Positions 33,907 to 42,944 of a DNA stretch of 64,000 nt are shown one piece after another (the stretch's first letter is position 1; each line of letters starts with the position of its first letter). The DNA lies in the NCBI GenBank assembly GCA_963665215.2, contig CAXXWW010000007.1, forward strand, positions 83,325 through 147,324. Direction: 5' to 3'. Source of the DNA: G963665215 sp963665215 (GTDB lineage Bacteria > Chloroflexota > Dehalococcoidia > Lucifugimonadales > CAUZJF01). Both the position numbers and the translations under genes were made by a program. The notes beneath the pieces are model-generated. The model worked only from the letters and a program-made list of their open reading frames with translations, searched no databases and was not told the DNA's origin.

Positions 33907-34899
33907 CTACCCCGTCGGCCAAGATAACTCCGCGGCCTCGCGGAAGCCGTCCAGGCGGGGAAGCAGCAGGGGCAGGTCGACGCCGGCCGCCCGGTACTCG
34001 CCGACTCGTTCCATGACCCGCGGGGCCGGCCCCACCAGGTAGAAAGCCTCCACCATCTCATCGCTGATAAAGTGTATCGCGTCGTCGCCGCCGTCCTTAG
34101 CTACCGACGCCCGCAGCGGTCCCAGTATGGCGGGATCGAATCCCCCCTTCTCCAGCAGCACCTCCCCCACGTTCCTCTCGTCCAGGAGCCGCACGATGCG
34201 CTCCTTCAAACTATCCCAGATGGCCTCGGGGGCGTCCGTCTGCCGCACCACGAGCATGCAGGCGATGTCGACGGAGAGGGGGTCGCGACCCGCCTCGCGC
34301 GCGGCATGTCGAACCTCATTGACAGCGTAGGTGATGTACCTGGTGGGCGTGTAGGCATTGAGCAGCACCCCGTCGGCAACCGCGCCCGCGAGGCGTAGCG
34401 CCCTGGGCCCGATGGCGCCAAGATAGATCGGTATCCTTTCCGCGACAGTCCTGACAGCCAGGCGGGCGCGCGACAGTCTGAACCGGCCCGTGTGCGACGT
34501 GACCTCCTGTCCCGAGAGCAGGCGCCTGACGATTTCGGCGGTCTCCTTCAGGGTAGCCTGGCCGTCTCCATACGGAATACCCATCCTGCCCTCGACGACA
34601 GACCTGTCGCTCCTACCCATGCCCAGCGCGAACCGGCCGCCGGAGAGGCGGTCCAGGGTGGCGCATGCCATCGCAAGCAGGGCCGGGTTGCGCGTATAGG
34701 GGTTGGCGACGCCCACGCCGAGCCTGATGCTCTGCGTCGCCGCCGCCAGGAAACCGAGCATGGAGAAGGTCTCCTCGTGAAAATACCTCTCGGTCACCCA
34801 TATGGAGTCAAGTCCCGCCCGTTCGGCTATCCGCCCATACTCTGCCAGCTCGGGCCCGCTCTCGATCCCGTGGTAGAGCACGATGCCGAGTCTGGCCAT
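33907..34899 (-). CDS. LLM-class flavin/F420-dependent oxidoreductase
   Basis: 330 residues from the ATG at 34897-34899, which has AGGAGG upstream. A luciferase-like TIM barrel: ARLGIVLYHGIESGPELAEY, DSIWVTERYFHEETFSMLGF, LGVGVANPYTRNPALLAMAC, LDRLSGGRFALGMGRSD. The pattern resembles the F420-dependent methylene-tetrahydromethanopterin-reductase-like subgroup. Such enzymes reduce or monooxygenate varied substrates; none can be named here. It is divergent from the CoA-transferase gene, so both may belong to the same catabolic function. Confidence 0.9.
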   Translation of the reverse strand: MARLGIVLYHGIESGPELAEYGRIAERAGLDSIWVTERYFHEETFSMLGFLAAATQSIRLGVGVANPYTRNPALLAMACATLDRLSGGRFALGMGRSDRSVVEGRMGIPYGDGQATLKETAEIVRRLLSGQEVTSHTGRFRLSRARLAVRTVAERIPIYLGAIGPRALRLAGAVADGVLLNAYTPTRYITYAVNEVRHAAREAGRDPLSVDIACMLVVRQTDAPEAIWDSLKERIVRLLDERNVGEVLLEKGGFDPAILGPLRASVAKDGGDDAIHFISDEMVEAFYLVGPAPRVMERVGEYRAAGVDLPLLLPRLDGFREAAELSWPTG

Positions 34900-35064
34900 G
34901 GCGGTCCTCCTATGGATTGAGGCTGTGTGTTGCCTCACCCCTACGCCGTCTGAGCATGCGGATAGGGGCCTTCAGTAGAAAAACTCGAGGTGAGGTGATA
35001 GATACAACGCGCACAACCTGGCTCTACAATATTCACAGCCAGTCGATATCTTATCGGATGTCCG

Positions 35065-35093
35065 TTGACGGCGCATCGGGCCGCTGCTACACT
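35065..35093 (+). promoter_or_regulatory. Promoter of CoA-transferase operon
   Basis: Plus strand: -35 TTGACG (35065-35070), 17-bp spacer, -10 TACACT (35088-35093); start near 35100, 88 nt before the gene. Confidence 0.6.
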
Positions 35094-35187
35094 CGGTCTC
35101 ATCTAACGCCTACGGGCGACGGCGCCCCGGTCCACTTCCGGAAACACGGCCTCAGATTAAGACACTCCGCATGACAGAAAAAGACAG

Positions 35188-36345
35188 ATGAGACCATTAT
35201 CTCACCTCACGGTGCTTGACCTGACGGTCAACGTGCCGGGGCCCTTCTGCTCCATGATACTGGCCGACATGGGCGCCCGTGTGATCAAGGTGGAGCCGCC
35301 GGGGGGGGACCCCATGCGGCACAGCCCCGGGATGTGGGCGAGCCTGAACCGGGGTAAGGAAAGCGTGGTCCTTGACCTCAAGACCGACGGAGCCCGCGAG
35401 CTGCTGGTTAGGCTGGCAATGAAGACCGACATCGCGCTGGAGGGCTGGCGTCCCGGCGTGGCCAAACGCCTGGGCGCCGACTACCCTACCCTATCGGCCA
35501 AGAACCCCCGGCTGGTCTACTGCTCCATCTCCGGCTTCGGGCAGGGTGGCCCCTGGAGCGACAGGGCGGGCCACGATGTGAACTACCTGGCGCTGAGCGG
35601 CTACCTGGGCGTCCAGGTGGCCATCGAGGGGCGGCCCTGGCCCCCGCCGGTCCTGATATCGGACCTGGTGTCTGGGCTCTACGCCGCGATTTCTGCACTG
35701 GCGGCGGTATCGGGCCGGCAAGTGTCGCGGCAAGGCGCGTATATCGACCTCTCCATGACCGATGCGGCGGTGTCGCTCCTGGGCCCCGAGATCGGGCGCG
35801 CCGCCGCCGAGGGCAAGGCCGACGGCGGTCCCAACGTCACTTCTATTCCGCACTATGGGCTCTTTCCCTGCGCGGACGGGCGGTGGCTCAGTCTGGGCAT
35901 CGTTCACGAGGACCACTTCTGGGACCGCTTCTGCCGCGCGGCCGGCCTCGAGGAGCTGGCCGGCCTCAACCTCGGCGAGCGGATGGCACGGGCTGAGGAG
36001 CTCCGCCATGCGCTCCACGAGACCTTCTCTCGCAAGCCGTCAGCCGAGTGGGAGAGGCTGCTTGATGAGGCCGACGTCCCGGCTGCGTCCGTTGCCGATC
36101 TCGACGAGATCTTCGACAACCCCCAGCTCAAGGCGCGCGGCCTGTTCGTGGAGGTCGGCCTCCACCGATTCCTGGCGCAGCCGGCGCGCTTCTCCACAGG
36201 CCCAACCCGTCCAACGGAGGGCCCGCCAACACCCGGCGAACATACTGACGTGCTACTGAAGGAGCTTGGCTACGGCGAGTGTGAGATCGCCCGGTTTCGA
36301 GAAGGCAACGTATTCGGACAGGTCCAGCGACCGGTGGTGTCATGA
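35188..36345 (+). CDS. CaiB/BaiF-family (class III) CoA-transferase
   Basis: 385 residues. Family landmarks: LDLTVNVPGPFCSMILADMG, the CoA-binding stretch ARVIKVEPPGGDPMR, NRGKESVVLDLKT, and YCSISGFGQGGPWSDRAGHD, where the conserved catalytic Asp is expected downstream in the DVNYLALSG region. The enzyme moves CoA between carboxylic acids via aspartyl-CoA intermediates. The stop overlaps the start of the acyl-CoA ligase gene by four bases, so the two are translationally coupled. The pair plus the dehydrogenase suggests breakdown of an organic acid of unknown identity. Confidence 0.93.
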   Translation: MRPLSHLTVLDLTVNVPGPFCSMILADMGARVIKVEPPGGDPMRHSPGMWASLNRGKESVVLDLKTDGARELLVRLAMKTDIALEGWRPGVAKRLGADYPTLSAKNPRLVYCSISGFGQGGPWSDRAGHDVNYLALSGYLGVQVAIEGRPWPPPVLISDLVSGLYAAISALAAVSGRQVSRQGAYIDLSMTDAAVSLLGPEIGRAAAEGKADGGPNVTSIPHYGLFPCADGRWLSLGIVHEDHFWDRFCRAAGLEELAGLNLGERMARAEELRHALHETFSRKPSAEWERLLDEADVPAASVADLDEIFDNPQLKARGLFVEVGLHRFLAQPARFSTGPTRPTEGPPTPGEHTDVLLKELGYGECEIARFREGNVFGQVQRPVVS

Positions 36346-37994
36346 ACCAGGACTACCAGATCGGCAACTACGAAGAGACCTACCGCAACTTCCGACTGGA
36401 TGTGCCCCAGCGCTTCAACTGGGCTTACGACGTCTTTGACAGGTGGGGCAGGGACCCGAGTAAGGTGGCGATGGTCTGGGTAAGCTCGGACGGCCGCTCT
36501 CGTGAGATCACTTTCAGGGAGTTGGGACAGCGGTCGCGGCGCGCGGCCAACGCGCTCGCGGGGCTGGGCGCGCGGCCCGGGGACCGCGTGTTCATCATGC
36601 TGCCCCGCCTGGTGGAGTGGTGGGAGCTGATGCTCGGCTGCGTGCGGGGACGGTTCGTGGCGGTCCCTGGCACTCCCCTCCTGACCACGAAGGACATCGA
36701 GTACAGGATCAACTCCGCCGAGGTGACCATCGCAGTTACCGATCCCGAGAATCTGGACAAGATCGAGGCCGTGCGGGCCCGCTGTCCCAGCCTCAGGCAG
36801 CTGTTGGTCGTGGGAGAGACCGGCGGACCGAATCGTTACGAGGATATGGTGAGGTCCGCGTCGCCAGACCTGGCCCACCCGCACAATCTCTCGGACGAGC
36901 CTCTGGTCATTTATTTCACATCGGGCACTACCGGGCATCCAAAGATGGTACTCAACACCCATGCCTCCTACCCCATCGGCCACATCATTACGGGCAAGTT
37001 CTGGATGGACAACAGGCCCAGCGACCTCCACTGGACCCTCTCGGACACGGGCTGGGCGCAAGCCGCCTGGACACATTTCTACGCACCGTGGAACATGGGC
37101 GCCGCCATCTTCGTGTGGGACCATCGGGGGAGGTTCGATCCCGAGGCGACCATGGCCATGCTTCAGAAACACCCCATCACCACGTTCTTCGCGCCGCCTA
37201 CGGCCTATCGGATGCTCGTGCTCCAGGACCTGCATCGCTACCGTCCAAAGGCGCTACGCCACTGCCTTGGCGCCGGCGAGGCGGTGAACCCGGAGGTGAT
37301 CGACGCATGGCGAGAGGGGACAGGCCACCACATCTGTGAGGGATACGGGCAGACCGAGACCGTCCTGTGCGTGGCCACGTTCCCCGGCATGGCCTACAAG
37401 CCAGGCTCCATGGGCGTCGCCGCTCCGGGCTTCCGCATGGGCATAGTGGACGAGGACGGAAATCAGCTGCCCCCGGGTGTCGAGGGCGAGGTCGCCATCA
37501 GGACACGTCCCGGCCGTCCGGTGGGACTCTTTCCGGAGTACTGGCGGGATTCGGAGGCCAACGCAAAGTGCTTCCGGGGAGACTGGTACTACACGTCGGA
37601 CATGGCAACGAGAGACGACGACGGCTACTTCTGGTTCGTGGGGCGCGCCGACGACGTCATTATCAGCGCCTCCTATCGCATCGGCCCGTTTGAGGTAGAG
37701 TCCGCGCTGGTAGAGCATCGCGCGGTGGCCGAGGCCGCCGTGGTGGGCGTCGCCGATGAGATCAGGGGCCAGGTGGTCAAGGCGTTCGTCGTGCTGGCGC
37801 CGGGGCACCGGCCGTCCGACACGCTGGTCGGAGAGCTACAGGAGCACGTCAGGCGCGTGACCGCTCCGTACAAGTATCCGCGCCGGGTCGAGTTTGTAGA
37901 GGACCTCCCCAAGACGATAAGCGGAAAGATCCGCAGGGCGGAGCTCCGCCGGCAAGAGCGGGAGCGGTCCGCGAAGACCGCTCGGCGAGCGTAG
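36342..37994 (+). CDS. Acyl-CoA synthetase (AMP-forming, ACSM-like)
   Basis: 550 residues of the ANL superfamily. The ATP-binding P-loop is YFTSGTTGHPKMVLNTHAS; A4/A5 motifs include GYGQTETVLCVATFPG; the hinge is YYTSDMATRDDDGYFWFVGR followed by ADDVI; the acetylatable Lys is in KTISGKIRRAELR. Layout and length fit medium-chain or aryl acyl-CoA ligases. It activates a carboxylate to its CoA thioester in the cytoplasm. It begins within the last codons of the CaiB-type gene (ATGA overlap) and is followed 13 bp later by an acyl-CoA dehydrogenase. Confidence 0.93.
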   Translation: MNQDYQIGNYEETYRNFRLDVPQRFNWAYDVFDRWGRDPSKVAMVWVSSDGRSREITFRELGQRSRRAANALAGLGARPGDRVFIMLPRLVEWWELMLGCVRGRFVAVPGTPLLTTKDIEYRINSAEVTIAVTDPENLDKIEAVRARCPSLRQLLVVGETGGPNRYEDMVRSASPDLAHPHNLSDEPLVIYFTSGTTGHPKMVLNTHASYPIGHIITGKFWMDNRPSDLHWTLSDTGWAQAAWTHFYAPWNMGAAIFVWDHRGRFDPEATMAMLQKHPITTFFAPPTAYRMLVLQDLHRYRPKALRHCLGAGEAVNPEVIDAWREGTGHHICEGYGQTETVLCVATFPGMAYKPGSMGVAAPGFRMGIVDEDGNQLPPGVEGEVAIRTRPGRPVGLFPEYWRDSEANAKCFRGDWYYTSDMATRDDDGYFWFVGRADDVIISASYRIGPFEVESALVEHRAVAEAAVVGVADEIRGQVVKAFVVLAPGHRPSDTLVGELQEHVRRVTAPYKYPRRVEFVEDLPKTISGKIRRAELRRQERERSAKTARRA

Positions 37995-38007
37995 GCGGGA
38001 GCCGCCG

Positions 38008-39156
38008 ATGCACTTCGGCCAGGAGCACGACCTCTTTCGGAGCGCCCTCCGGCGCCTGGTGCAGGAGGAGATCACCCCTCACGTCGATGAGTGGGAAGAG
38101 CGCGGTGAGATACCCCGCGATCTCTTCCGCCGCATGGGGGAGTTGGGCTTTCTCGGGGTCGAGTTCCCGAGCGCATACGGCGGGGGCGACGCCGACTTCT
38201 GGATGTCCGTTGTGCTTGCCGAGGAGCTGGCAAGGTGCCGCTCCGGCGGCGTGGCGTTCAGCGTCATTGTGCACACGGACATGTCCTCGCCGTGGCTCGC
38301 GAGGCTGGGGACCGAGGAGCAGAAGGCCCGCTTTCTCCCGAGCATCACCAGTGGAGAGAAGGTCAGCGCCCTGGCGATCACCGAGCCGGGAGCCGGGTCG
38401 GACATGGCCGCGTTGACCACCCACGCCCGGCGTGCCGGCGACGACTGGGTCATCACCGGCGCCAAGACCTTCATCACCAACGGCGTCTATGGAGACCTCT
38501 ACTTCGTGGCGGCCAGGACGCGCGACAGGGGCTCCCGCCACAGCCGGCTCTCACAATTCCTGGTGGAGCAGGGCTCACCAGGGCTCTCTGTGAGCAGGAA
38601 GCTCCGCAAGACGGGGATGTGGGCGTCTGATACGGCGGAGCTGGTGTTTGACGAGGTGAGGGTGCCGGCTCAGAACCTGCTCGGGCAGGAAGGCCGCGGC
38701 TTCTACCAGCTGGCGGAGGGCCTCCAGCGGGAGCGCCTGATGGCTGCCGTACTGAGCGTCTCTGCCGCACAGCAGGCCCTGGAGGACTGCCAGGCCTACC
38801 TGGGCCAGCGCAAGGCCTTCGGGCGTAGCCTGGCGCAGTTCCAGGCGCTCCGGCACAGGATGGCCGATCTGGCCACCCAGATAGAGGCGGCCCGGCGGCT
38901 CACCTATCACGCGGCGTCGTTGTTTGCGGCGTCAAAGGAGTGCGTCACCGAGGTCTCGATGGCCAAGCTCTTCGCGACGGAGATGGCCAACCGGGTGGCC
39001 TACGAGGCCGTCCAACTCCACGGAGGCTACGGTTACACGCCCGAGTTCCCGGTCGAGCGGTTCGCCCGCGACTATCGCCTGTGGACCATCGCGGCCGGCA
39101 CCTCGGAGATGATGCGCGAGATCATAGCCAGTTCGCTGCTCCCGCCCTCGGGATAG
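38008..39156 (+). CDS. Acyl-CoA dehydrogenase
   Basis: 382 residues of the FAD-dependent family. Signature 1 is SALAITEPGAGSDMAALTTH; the C-terminal signature HGGYGYTPEFPVERFARDYR contains the likely catalytic Glu (TPEFP). It oxidises an acyl-CoA to the 2-enoyl-CoA and passes electrons to ETF. As the third gene of the CaiB-ligase-dehydrogenase group it would act on the thioester made by the preceding enzymes. ETF genes are not present nearby. Confidence 0.93.
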   Translation: MHFGQEHDLFRSALRRLVQEEITPHVDEWEERGEIPRDLFRRMGELGFLGVEFPSAYGGGDADFWMSVVLAEELARCRSGGVAFSVIVHTDMSSPWLARLGTEEQKARFLPSITSGEKVSALAITEPGAGSDMAALTTHARRAGDDWVITGAKTFITNGVYGDLYFVAARTRDRGSRHSRLSQFLVEQGSPGLSVSRKLRKTGMWASDTAELVFDEVRVPAQNLLGQEGRGFYQLAEGLQRERLMAAVLSVSAAQQALEDCQAYLGQRKAFGRSLAQFQALRHRMADLATQIEAARRLTYHAASLFAASKECVTEVSMAKLFATEMANRVAYEAVQLHGGYGYTPEFPVERFARDYRLWTIAAGTSEMMREIIASSLLPPSG

Positions 39157-39228
39157 GGTCCGCTTTTGAAACGCTACTACATTGGGAGACCTGCGGTGAG
39201 TCCTCATGAAGACCTGGCGCCGCCCCGG

Positions 39229-39257
39229 ATGACAGACTCCGCGCAAATCTATATAAT
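39229..39257 (+). promoter_or_regulatory. Promoter of the 2-oxo acid dehydrogenase operon
   Basis: Plus strand: -35 ATGACA (39229-39234), 17-bp spacer, -10 TATAAT (39252-39257, perfect); start near 39264, about 60 nt before the ATG. Confidence 0.75.
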
Positions 39258-39324
39258 ACCCGCGACTCGACGCGTGACACCCCTGGCGACACGTAATTCA
39301 GAGCGCGTGAATACAGGAGGAGAG

Positions 39325-40314
39325 ATGGCCCAGGACAAGCAGTTGCTGATGGAGATGCTGAGGCGCATGATACGGATCCGCTACTTCGAGGAGAGCGTCC
39401 TCGAGCTGACGGCAAGCGGCGAGATCGTTGGTGCCGCCCACTCTTACATCGGCGAGGAGGCGGTGGCGGTCGGGGCCTGTCTTGCCCTCCGCGACGACGA
39501 CTACATAACCGGGAACCACCGCTCCCACGGGCACCCCATCGCCAAGGGAGGAGACGTCAGCCGTGCCATGGCGGAGCTCCTGGGCAAGAGCACCGGCTAT
39601 TGCAAGGGCAAGGGTGGCTCGATGCACCTGGCCGACTTCAGCATCGGTATCCTCGGGGAGTCGGGCATCGTGGGCTCGTCGGTGCCCGTGGCGGTCGGGG
39701 CGGCCATGGGCGGCAAGATGCAGGGCACCGACCGCGTGGCAATGTGCTTCTTTGGAGACGGCGCCAGCAACCAGGGGTCGGTGGCTGAGTCCATAAACCT
39801 GGCCGCCGTGTGGAAGCTGCCGGTGATCTTCCTCTGTGAGAACAACCAGTACGCGCAGACCACCCACTTTCGGACCACCGTCGCCTCTGAGAACGTGTCC
39901 GACCGGGCCGCCGCCTACAACATCCCCGGCGTGGTGGTAGACGGCCAGGACGTGGTCGCCATGCACGAGGCGGTAACACAGGCCGTCGAGCGGGCCCGCG
40001 CGGACCAGGGACCATCCATGGTGGAGGGGCTTACGTACCGCTACGAGGAGCACTCCATAGGCATGGCGCGGATCATCCGCAAGCAGTACCGCTCGGACGA
40101 GGAGATGGAGCATTGGAAGAATCGGGACCCCATCAAACTGCACAAGAAAACGCTCCTGAGCCAGGGCATCGCCTCAGAGCAGGAGATAGCCGAGATGGAG
40201 GACGAGGAGAGGTCCAGGATAGACCAGGCGGTGGAGTTCGCCCGCGAGAGCCCCTATCCCGAGCCGTCGGAGCTGTTCGAAGACATGTACGCGGTCCCGA
40301 TCCCCATTGATTGA
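39325..40314 (+). CDS. 2-oxo acid dehydrogenase E1 component, alpha subunit
   Basis: 329 residues from the ATG after AGGAGG. A thiamine-pyrophosphate enzyme subunit with the TPP motif GDGASNQGSVAESINLAAVW ending in ENN about 28 residues later, plus HRSHGHPIAKGG and the KGKGGSMHLAD substrate region. It decarboxylates a 2-oxo acid (pyruvate or acetoin in the closest-looking relatives) and passes the acyl group to E2 lipoamide. First gene of a three-gene E1a-E1b-E2 operon with its own promoter. The KGGSMH motif favours pyruvate or acetoin over branched-chain substrates. Confidence 0.93.
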   Translation: MAQDKQLLMEMLRRMIRIRYFEESVLELTASGEIVGAAHSYIGEEAVAVGACLALRDDDYITGNHRSHGHPIAKGGDVSRAMAELLGKSTGYCKGKGGSMHLADFSIGILGESGIVGSSVPVAVGAAMGGKMQGTDRVAMCFFGDGASNQGSVAESINLAAVWKLPVIFLCENNQYAQTTHFRTTVASENVSDRAAAYNIPGVVVDGQDVVAMHEAVTQAVERARADQGPSMVEGLTYRYEEHSIGMARIIRKQYRSDEEMEHWKNRDPIKLHKKTLLSQGIASEQEIAEMEDEERSRIDQAVEFARESPYPEPSELFEDMYAVPIPID

Positions 40315-40398
40315 GTGCCCGACACGGTCGATCCATCTGTATCCTCACACCCAAGGCACGGAGCGAGAAGCTCTGACTAAGGCACCAAGGAGCGCACC

Positions 40399-41388
40399 AT
40401 GACTCAGCAGGCGCAGACGGCAGCGCGCGAGATCACGCTAACTCAGGCCATAAACGCCGCAATGCGAGAGGAAATGCGGCGCGACCCCAAGGTGTTCGTG
40501 ATGGGGGAGGATATACGCTCGGGACTTTTCGGGCCCTCGGCGGGCCTCGTCGACGAGTTCGGGCCCGAGCGGATAATCGACACACCCATCACCGAGAACG
40601 CCTTTTGCGGCGCTGCGGTGGGCGCGGCCGCGGTTGGGATGCGTCCCATCGTCGAGAGCCTCTCCGCCTTCCTGTACGTCGCCATGGACCAGCTCGTCAA
40701 TCAGGCCGCCAAGATGCGCTACATGTTCGGCGGCCAGGTAAACCTGCCCATCGTCTTTCGCATCTCCGAGTACTACGGCGCCAGCCTCGCCGCTCACCAC
40801 TCCGACCGGCCGCACCCGATCTATATGAACATCCCGGGATTCAAGGTGGTCTTCCCCAGCGGCGCCTACGATGCCAAAGGGCTGCTGAAGACGGCCATCC
40901 GGGAGGACGACCCCGTGGCGTACTTCGAGGACCGCACCCTTTTGGGCAGCCGTGAGGCCGTGCCAGAGGAGGAATACACCATCCCCTTCGGGGTGGCCGA
41001 CGTCAAGCGTGAGGGCACGGACGTGACCATCGTCGGAATCGGCGGCATGGTGGGCCTCGCCCTGGCGGCGGCCGAGACCCTGGCCCAGGAGGGCATTTCG
41101 GCTGAGGTGGTAGACCCCCGTACGCTGGTCCCCCTGGACAAGGAGACTATCCTTGCCTCGGTGGCCAAGACCGGCCGCCTGGTGGTGGTAGACCTGGCCC
41201 ACAAGACGTGCAGCGCAGCCAGCGAGATCGCGGCAATCGTGGCGATGGAGGGCTTCTGGAGCCTCACGGCCCCCATCCAGCGGTTGGGCACCGCCAACGT
41301 CCACGTGCCTTTCAGCACCGCGCTGGAGCCGTTGATGTACCCCACCGCCGAGACGATCGCACAGGCCGCCAGAGTCACCATGGAGTAG
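40399..41388 (+). CDS. 2-oxo acid dehydrogenase E1 component, beta subunit
   Basis: 329 residues, AAGGAG before ATG. Typical opening LTQAINAAMREEMRRDPKVF, VMGEDI, TPITENAFCGAAVGAA, and the C-terminal transketolase-type domain with VVDPRTLVPLDKETI. It forms the alpha2-beta2 E1 with the preceding product and completes the TPP site with the conserved Glu in ITENAF. It is followed 12 bp later by the E2 gene. Confidence 0.93.
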   Translation: MTQQAQTAAREITLTQAINAAMREEMRRDPKVFVMGEDIRSGLFGPSAGLVDEFGPERIIDTPITENAFCGAAVGAAAVGMRPIVESLSAFLYVAMDQLVNQAAKMRYMFGGQVNLPIVFRISEYYGASLAAHHSDRPHPIYMNIPGFKVVFPSGAYDAKGLLKTAIREDDPVAYFEDRTLLGSREAVPEEEYTIPFGVADVKREGTDVTIVGIGGMVGLALAAAETLAQEGISAEVVDPRTLVPLDKETILASVAKTGRLVVVDLAHKTCSAASEIAAIVAMEGFWSLTAPIQRLGTANVHVPFSTALEPLMYPTAETIAQAARVTME

Positions 41389-41400
41389 TGAGGAGGATGA

Positions 41401-42603
41401 ATGGCCACTGAGATCGCGCTGCCCCAGTGGGGCATGGAGATGCAGGACGGCACCGTCGTCAAGTGGTTGAAGAATGAGGGAGACCCCGTCGAGCAGGGGG
41501 AGCCCCTTGTAGAGATCGAAACGGCCAAACTTACCACCGAGATGGAGTCCACCGCCTCGGGTGTTCTCGCTCACATCCTGGTGAATGTGGGAGAGACCGT
41601 GCCCGTGCGCGCAGTCCTGGCCATCGTGGCCGCGCCCGGCGACGCGGTGCCTCGGCCGCAGCGGGCCGCCCCACGCTCGGCGACCAGCGCCGCCACGGCA
41701 CCGACCCAGGTGGCGCGTCCGCCGGCCGGCAGGCCGTCGGACGGCAGGCCGTCGGCCCAGGTTACTCCTGTGGCCCGTCGCCTGGCGAAGGAGCATGGCG
41801 TCGACCTCGACACCGTCCAGGGCACCGGGCCTAGAGGCCGCATAACCGACGCCGACGTGCGAGGCGCCATCGAGGGAGCGCCCGCAACGGCCCCGGCCCC
41901 TGACGTTGGTATCCCCGTCGCCAAGGTGGTACCGCTGTCAGGCGTGAGAGGCGCCATAGCCCGGCGTATGCACCAGAGCGCCCAGAGCGCGGCCGGCGTC
42001 ACGCTGACCACCGAGGCTGACGTGACGGACCTGGTAAGCTTGCAACGCTGGCTGGTGGCCGAGTGGCGCACCCACCGCCTACGGCCCATGGAGACGGAAC
42101 TCATCGTAAAGGCCGTGGCCCGCGCGCTTAAAGGCCACCCGCGGCTGAACGCGGTCCTCGTGGACAACGAGGTCCGCGAGCTCTCGGAGGTCAACGTGGG
42201 CGTGGCGATGGCCCTCCCGGAGGGGCTAGTGGTCCCCGTGGTGCGCAACGCGGACCAGACGAGCCTGCTGGAGATCGCCCGGGCAGTGAGGGACGTCGCG
42301 AGCAAGTCGCGGGCGGGCGGGCTGTCCCCGCAGGAGACGATGGGAGGCACCTTCACCATCACCGCCCTGGGGGCCCTGGACATCGACGCCTTTACCCCAA
42401 TAATCAATCCGCCTCAGGTCGCGATCCTGGGGGTGGGTCGCACGGTGGAAAAGCCCGCCGCCCACAAGGGCGAGGTCGCCCTACGGTCCATGATGCACCT
42501 GAGCCTGACCTTCGACCACCGCGCGATGGACGGCGCTCCCGCCGCAGAGTTCCTCCGGGCGGTCAAGCGCTCACTGGAAGCCCCGGAGTGGATGAGGGAG
42601 TGA
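41401..42603 (+). CDS. Dihydrolipoamide acyltransferase (E2)
   Basis: 400 residues, GAGGAGG before ATG. One lipoyl domain at the N-terminus (lipoyl Lys in EIETAKLTTEMES), an Ala/Pro-rich linker, a peripheral-subunit-binding domain (VTPVARRLAKEHGVDLDTVQ followed by GTGPRGRITDADV), and a catalytic domain with LTFDHRAMDGAPAAEFL (HxxxDG). It transfers the acyl group from lipoamide to CoA. No E3 (dihydrolipoamide dehydrogenase) gene follows, so E3 must be supplied from elsewhere. Confidence 0.93.
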   Translation: MATEIALPQWGMEMQDGTVVKWLKNEGDPVEQGEPLVEIETAKLTTEMESTASGVLAHILVNVGETVPVRAVLAIVAAPGDAVPRPQRAAPRSATSAATAPTQVARPPAGRPSDGRPSAQVTPVARRLAKEHGVDLDTVQGTGPRGRITDADVRGAIEGAPATAPAPDVGIPVAKVVPLSGVRGAIARRMHQSAQSAAGVTLTTEADVTDLVSLQRWLVAEWRTHRLRPMETELIVKAVARALKGHPRLNAVLVDNEVRELSEVNVGVAMALPEGLVVPVVRNADQTSLLEIARAVRDVASKSRAGGLSPQETMGGTFTITALGALDIDAFTPIINPPQVAILGVGRTVEKPAAHKGEVALRSMMHLSLTFDHRAMDGAPAAEFLRAVKRSLEAPEWMRE

Positions 42604-42944
42604 GCGTCGGACGTCACGTCATCCCCCACCTCACGGCCCAGGTTCCGCCCACGCTGTGAGCGCTCGCATTGTGCCCGCCGCCTGATATATTATCTCAGAG
42701 AGGGCACTTGCATTATCATAGGCGGTTAGCTCCTCAGAACGCGATCCGCCGCGCCCCAGGCCCACGACCCGGGGTATGCTCTCGCCCGCAGCTATCAGCG
42801 CCGGAAATGTACGGTCAGGCGCGGACTCGGGACCGCCAATAGACCTTTCAACGCTGTGACATCTACGCGCGGGCCAGCGAAAGAGTGTTGCGGCCACACG
42901 GTCTGCCCTTGGACGGGCGGCAATGGCCAGAGGAGGTGAAGCCG
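42604..42944. other. Intergenic, nothing certain
   Basis: 340 bp between E2 and the BNR-repeat gene. An AT-rich TGATATATTATC segment near 42685 is the only likely promoter-like feature, with no good -35. No gene or RNA. Confidence 0.35.
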
